NCBI GenBank assembly: GCA_964423545.1
Contig: CAYRFV010000334.1
Coordinates: 1-5,493, forward strand
DNA length: 5,493 nt
DNA from: JALOOE01 sp964423545
GTDB taxonomy: Bacteria; Chloroflexota; Anaerolineae; CG2-30-64-16
Direction: 5' to 3'
Part shown: positions 5,148 to 5,493 of the stretch, one piece after another
Layout: every line of letters starts with the position of its first letter
Numbering within the stretch: position 1 is the first letter of the stretch
The notes under the pieces: generated by a model
Told to the model about the DNA's origin: nothing
The model's input: only the letters and a program-made list of their open reading frames with translations
The model's database searches: none
Program-made: the position numbers and the translations under genes

Positions 5148-5196
5148 CCCGGAGTTCGCCGCAACGAGAGCCGGCGCATCGGATGAGGTGCTCAGG

Positions 5197-5493
5197 TTGA
5201 CGAGGGTCGCACACTGGAAGGTTTCGCCGCTGCTGTTCGGGGCCGCGTTTGTTGTGGGGTCTCTGTTTCTCGTCAGCCAACTCAAATCCCCTGCCAACCT
5301 GTACGATGAGGGACTGGTGCTGACCCACGCCGAGCGCATCCGCTTCGGCGAAGCGCCTTATCGCGATTTCTGGAGCATGTACGGGCCGGGCTACTTCTAT
5401 GCGCTGGCGGTTCTCTTCTCCGTGGTCGAGCCGTCGATCCTGGCCGCGCGGCTCTTCGACCCCCTGCTGCGCTTCCTGCTGACCCTCGAAGTG
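5197..5493 (+). CDS. GT-C (family 39-like) membrane glycosyltransferase, N-terminal part
   Basis: The first 99 codons are open to the right edge, so the gene is truncated by the window. TTG 5197 is chosen because GAGGTG (5185-5190) lies six bases upstream; in-frame GTG 5188 is the main alternative. Helix 1 is about 11-28 (LLFGAAFVVGSLFLV). It is followed by NLYDEGLVL, where D37-E38 sits where GT-C enzymes of the PMT/ArnT type keep the catalytic Asp at the start of the first external loop. Then come HAERIRFGEAPYRDFWSMYG (44-63) and GPGYFYALAVLFSVVEP (63-79), leading into helix 2. This 'DEG...G..PYRDF...YGPGYFY' layout is typical of uncharacterised family 39-like transferases that use polyprenyl-phosphate sugars on the outer face of the membrane. 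Those proteins are usually 450-650 residues, so most of this one is missing. The substrate cannot be predicted. Confidence 0.78.
   Translation, partial: MTRVAHWKVSPLLFGAAFVVGSLFLVSQLKSPANLYDEGLVLTHAERIRFGEAPYRDFWSMYGPGYFYALAVLFSVVEPSILAARLFDPLLRFLLTLEV

Overview
The window is about 60% GC with dense, almost entirely plus-strand coding. It carries four genes of a peptide/opine/nickel-type (Dpp/Opp) ABC importer in the order permease-permease-ATPase-ATPase. These are followed by a small four-helix membrane protein of unknown function and the first 99 codons of a GT-C (family 39-like) membrane glycosyltransferase that runs off the right edge. The transporter subfamily (a second permease with a long external loop, and an ATPase with the 'TSLSPLHTVGNQI' Q-loop segment), the GC content, and the short GTAGGGGCG/CGCCCCTAC and CCCTnnCCC/GGGnnAGGG intergenic repeats suggest a Chloroflexota (Roseiflexus/Chloroflexus-like) bacterium. 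This placement is an inference from remembered repeat styles, not a search result.

Layout. Positions 1-150 are non-coding: two near-identical 30-base tandem units, a third diverged unit with a perfect hairpin and a G-quadruplex-type motif, then a perfect 10-bp inverted repeat. The importer occupies 182-4486. The dppB-like permease starts at GTG 182. The dppC-like permease starts at GTG 1177, overlapping the previous stop by GTGA. The dppD-like ATPase starts at ATG 2358, 17 bases after dppC. The dppF-like ATPase starts at ATG 3473, after a 74-base gap that holds a strong hairpin repeat. No substrate-binding protein gene is present; it may lie just upstream of position 1 or elsewhere in the genome. 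The 4487-4652 gap holds a palindrome, a repeat piece and a hairpin that covers the ribosome binding site of the next gene. The four-helix protein occupies 4653-5132 and the glycosyltransferase starts near 5197.

How it works together. The two permeases should form the membrane channel and the two ATPases the motor, importing a peptide or an oligosaccharide delivered by an unseen lipoprotein or binding protein. Both ATPases carry all nucleotide-binding motifs plus a four-cysteine C-terminal domain. The two downstream genes probably belong to a separate envelope-related unit. I see no previously undescribed system here. The more interesting signals are the small repeats at almost every gene boundary, some of which appear to supply hairpins, a ribosome binding site, a start codon or a stop codon.
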